DNA of 33,976 nt, taken from contig CAMDBF010000009.1 in the NCBI GenBank assembly GCA_945889175.1, positions 1 to 33,976 on the forward strand. Direction: 5' to 3'. The DNA comes from Rickettsia typhi. GTDB lineage: Bacteria > Pseudomonadota > Alphaproteobacteria > Rickettsiales > Deianiraeaceae. Every line of letters starts with the position of its first letter. Within the stretch, counting starts at the first letter, position 1. A program made the translations under genes and the position numbers. Shown one piece after another: positions 31,764 through 33,976 of this stretch. The notes beneath the pieces were generated by a model. That model saw nothing but the letters and a program-made list of their open reading frames with translations, was not told where the DNA came from and made no database searches.

Positions 31764-32543
31764 TTAATTAATTGGTAATAAGAAAGCTTGTTTTGAGTTT
31801 TCAAATATTTGATTTTTACTAACGCCACTCAAACTACAAACCTCATCTAAAACATAACTCACAAATTCAGGCATATTTTGCTTTCCCCTGTGTGGATGAG
31901 GAGCTAAAAACGGACTATCAGTTTCAACAAGCAATCTCTGCGGATTTACATATTTTACTGCATCTTTAAGCTCTAAGCTACTTTTAAATGTTACAATGCC
32001 AGAGATTGAAATATAACATCCAAGTTCATTTAAAATAACGGCTTCTTTTTTGGTGCCAGTAAAGCAGTGAATAACAAATCTTAAATTTGAGTTTTTATTT
32101 AAAGACTGCCTTATAATGTCAAGAGCATCCCCCCAAGCGTCACGAACATGCACCACGATGGCAAGGTTGAAAATACTGGCAAGCTCTATGTGCTTTAAAA
32201 ATTCCTCTTGCTGCATAGATTTGTGGGTTATGTCATGATAATAATCAAGCCCAGTCTCGCCTATTGCAACAATTTTTGATTTATACTTAACACAAAGCTG
32301 TGATGCCTTTGCAACATCAAGCGGCTCCTCCTCGTGCACATTACATGGGTGATTGCCAAGGCTGCAAAAAATTCTATCATCGCTTTTAGCAATATCAAGA
32401 ATTTTATTAAACTGACTTATCTTTGTCGAAATTGTAATTAAGTGGCTTGTTTTGTTTGCCTGCCCGTTGTAATCAAGAGAGCTTTTGATTATGTCCTGCG
32501 GAGCATCAAAGTAATCAAGATGGCAGTGCGTGTCAATAAGCAT
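31764..32543 (-). CDS. tatD: TatD-family metal-dependent hydrolase (DNase)
   Basis: 259-residue TIM-barrel amidohydrolase of the TatD family, with 3'-5' exonuclease/DNase activity in characterised members. Metal ligands are visible: DTHCHLD (H6, H8), AIGETGLDYYHD, VHVRDAW, VIHCFTGT and VETDSPFLAPHPHRGKQN. Length and motifs are normal. It is followed 11 nt later by the MnhE-like gene on the same strand. Confidence 0.93.
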   Translation of the reverse strand: MLIDTHCHLDYFDAPQDIIKSSLDYNGQANKTSHLITISTKISQFNKILDIAKSDDRIFCSLGNHPCNVHEEEPLDVAKASQLCVKYKSKIVAIGETGLDYYHDITHKSMQQEEFLKHIELASIFNLAIVVHVRDAWGDALDIIRQSLNKNSNLRFVIHCFTGTKKEAVILNELGCYISISGIVTFKSSLELKDAVKYVNPQRLLVETDSPFLAPHPHRGKQNMPEFVSYVLDEVCSLSGVSKNQIFENSKQAFLLPIN

Positions 32544-32653
32544 TTTAGATTACATAAAATATTTTGGTACTTTTATATATTTATCTAAACATAAAGATAA
32601 CAATCAAGAGATTTCTATAATCATATCTTTAACACATATTGATTTTATTAAAA

Positions 32654-33688
32654 TTACTTTTTACGAGGGGTTTTGATAATATTTTCAAATGCAGATTCAA
32701 GGTTGTTATTTCCCTTGAGATCTTTGGTAGTTTTATTTTGGATTATTGTGTTATCTTGTTTTGTTAAATTTTTAAAATCATTTTCTATTTCTAAATTGTC
32801 ATCAGTATTTCGTTTTAAAAAATTATTACTTGAAACAACTTTTACCCCCCTAGAATCCTCAAATGCCTTTCTTGCAATTCCAGCTGTTTTACCGCCTTCT
32901 TTTGCTGTATTTAAATTTTCATAGAAACCTTTTGTATCTTTCTCTTTTGCTATATCTATTGTTGCTTGCTCTCCAAGCATATTAAATATAAGCTCAATTG
33001 GAGTCATGTGATCTCTTAAATTGTGCTTTTTTAAACCCTTAATCTTTTGATGTTCTTTTGTCGTAACCCCAAAGGTATTTTGAGATATCACATTTGTTAA
33101 TATTGCATATTCTTTTCCTTTAATGCTATCATTACAATGGTTATTAATATCTCTTTTATCCCATTCTTTTGTTAATTCGTTTCTTGTTGAGATAGATTGC
33201 ATTCTTACCTTTATCCATTCTTCTGAATAGCCTTTTGAAATGTAGTCCGCTATGGCTCTTTTAAAAGCTAATTCTGGATTTTCATATTCTTGCAATCTTT
33301 CGTATCCAGTTTTTGCAAGCCATTTTTTAAAAGGCTCCGCTTTTTTAGATGGCACTGATTGAATAATACGAAAAATACTTTCTACATTAGCACAATCTGT
33401 TTCTCGCATTTTACCATCTTCGGCTTCCAATTTGAACCCGTGACATTTTGTCACGACTTCATTTCCACCCTCATTTTTCAGCCTTTCTTTTAATTTTCTC
33501 CAATACGCACCCCTATCTTTAGCTTCCTCTGTTTTATCAAGCAGTGAATTTACAATATCAATAACCGAATACCACCATTCACCACTAAACTTAATCCTTC
33601 TTATAGATTTTTTATTAAAATTCATAATTTCAATATCTCCATCATTAGCAACATTTACAATGCTGCCTTCTTTCACTTCTTCACTCAT
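32654..33688 (-). CDS. BRO-N domain / prophage antirepressor-like (DinD-like) protein
   Basis: 344 residues from ATG 33688, just after a GGTT. An in-frame ATG at 33712 would add 8 hydrophobic residues and is less likely. The N-terminal BRO-like part (RIKFSGEWWYSVIDIVNSLL near 31-50, then YWRKLKERLKNEG) is followed by a conserved central region (KGKEYAILTNVISQNTFGVTTKEH and HNLRDHMTPIELIFNMLGEQATIDIA) found in BRO-N antirepressors and DinD-like DNA-damage proteins. Antirepressors bind DNA or repressor proteins. The tail is Asn/Lys-rich and probably disordered. No other phage gene is nearby. It sits beside the right repeat copy. Confidence 0.7.
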   Translation of the reverse strand: MSEEVKEGSIVNVANDGDIEIMNFNKKSIRRIKFSGEWWYSVIDIVNSLLDKTEEAKDRGAYWRKLKERLKNEGGNEVVTKCHGFKLEAEDGKMRETDCANVESIFRIIQSVPSKKAEPFKKWLAKTGYERLQEYENPELAFKRAIADYISKGYSEEWIKVRMQSISTRNELTKEWDKRDINNHCNDSIKGKEYAILTNVISQNTFGVTTKEHQKIKGLKKHNLRDHMTPIELIFNMLGEQATIDIAKEKDTKGFYENLNTAKEGGKTAGIARKAFEDSRGVKVVSSNNFLKRNTDDNLEIENDFKNLTKQDNTIIQNKTTKDLKGNNNLESAFENIIKTPRKK

Positions 33689-33826
33689 AACCTTAAAAAC
33701 AAAAATTATCAATACTACCCAGTCAAAAACCCAGTCAAAAAATTATACTCTAAATCTTACTTTAAAACCCTAAGACATAATATATTAAAGTCGGTTTGGT
33801 TTTTTACATAATAAATATTATTTATA

Positions 33827-33892
33827 TATTAGACCTCTTCCTTAACCCCTACCATCTTAAACCCCTCCCCTCTTAGGGGAGGTTGGGTGGGG
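33827..33892. repeat. Palindromic GC-rich repeat, right copy (inverted)
   Basis: The reverse complement of the left element (103-152), except one base in the GGTTGG segment and an extra 16 nt that partly duplicates AACCCCT. The hairpin CCTCCCCT-CTT-AGGGGAGG is at 33864-33882. The rest of 33689-33976 holds no gene; the last bases 33967-33976 read TAACACACAC, mirroring GTGTGTGTTTA at 10-20. Confidence 0.8.
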
Positions 33893-33976
33893 TAATATCT
33901 ATTAAACCTCTTTTATTCTATTAATCTTAAAAACCATAGCAAAACATAAAGTTATCTTACTAAAATTAACACACAC

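Noticed and set aside
32654-33688. A prophage remnant around the BRO-N gene
   Set aside because: Only one such gene is present; no integrase, capsid, terminase or attachment site is visible, and BRO-N genes occur outside phages.

Overview
This is a roughly 34 kb, very AT-rich bacterial window (about one third GC by eye). It probably comes from an alphaproteobacterium, plausibly host-associated and Rickettsiales- or Holosporales-like. The support is a homologue of the complex I accessory factor NDUFA9, a 58-residue zinc-finger protein of the NDUFS6 type, RNase E and RNase J side by side, an alphaproteobacterial-type malate dehydrogenase, and TolQ/TolR, MlaA and ZapE homologues. The assignment is an inference; no rRNA lies in the window.

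Layout. (1) Positions 1-13010 form a defence island threaded through two housekeeping genes. It holds a two-gene cyclic-nucleotide (CBASS-like) module (262-1608), a first cytosine-methylase R-M pair (1715-3695), nadE (3734-5404), a second R-M pair of the HpaII type (5576-7598) and clpX (7780-9099). It ends with a compact minus-strand cluster in which a Fic protein gene is split in two around a single-chain type IIG R-M enzyme and a 48-residue ORF (13009 down to 9141). (2) 13198-17551 holds rpsE, tRNA-Val(GAC), a zapE-like ATPase with no ordinary start codon, a decayed coding remnant, mnmG and rpsS. Two ribosomal protein genes stand alone here instead of in the S10/spc operon. (3) 17778-24913 is metabolism and RNA turnover: a fadB/fadJ-like beta-oxidation gene, a MAPEG membrane protein, a stand-alone ManC-type cupin, efp, mdh and rnj. 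(4) 25039-32543 is envelope, respiration and RNA: tolQ-tolR, the NDUFA9-like gene, mlaA, trxB, the NDUFS6-like gene, rne/rng, an MnhE-like gene and tatD. (5) 32654-33976 has a BRO-N/antirepressor-like gene.

Both ends of the window carry inverted copies of one GC-rich palindromic repeat (103-152 and 33827-33892). This suggests a dispersed genomic repeat, and possibly that the window is a contig broken at repeats.

The most interesting feature is the nested Fic/type IIG cluster. The N-terminal Fic fragment carries the inhibitory-helix motif and the C-terminal fragment carries the intact catalytic motif and a winged-helix-like end. The inserted R-M genes are spliced in with 3-nt spacing, an ATGA overlap and a 12-nt spacing. 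The arrangement could be simple gene disruption, or it could be a working split toxin/inhibitor pair linked to a restriction enzyme.
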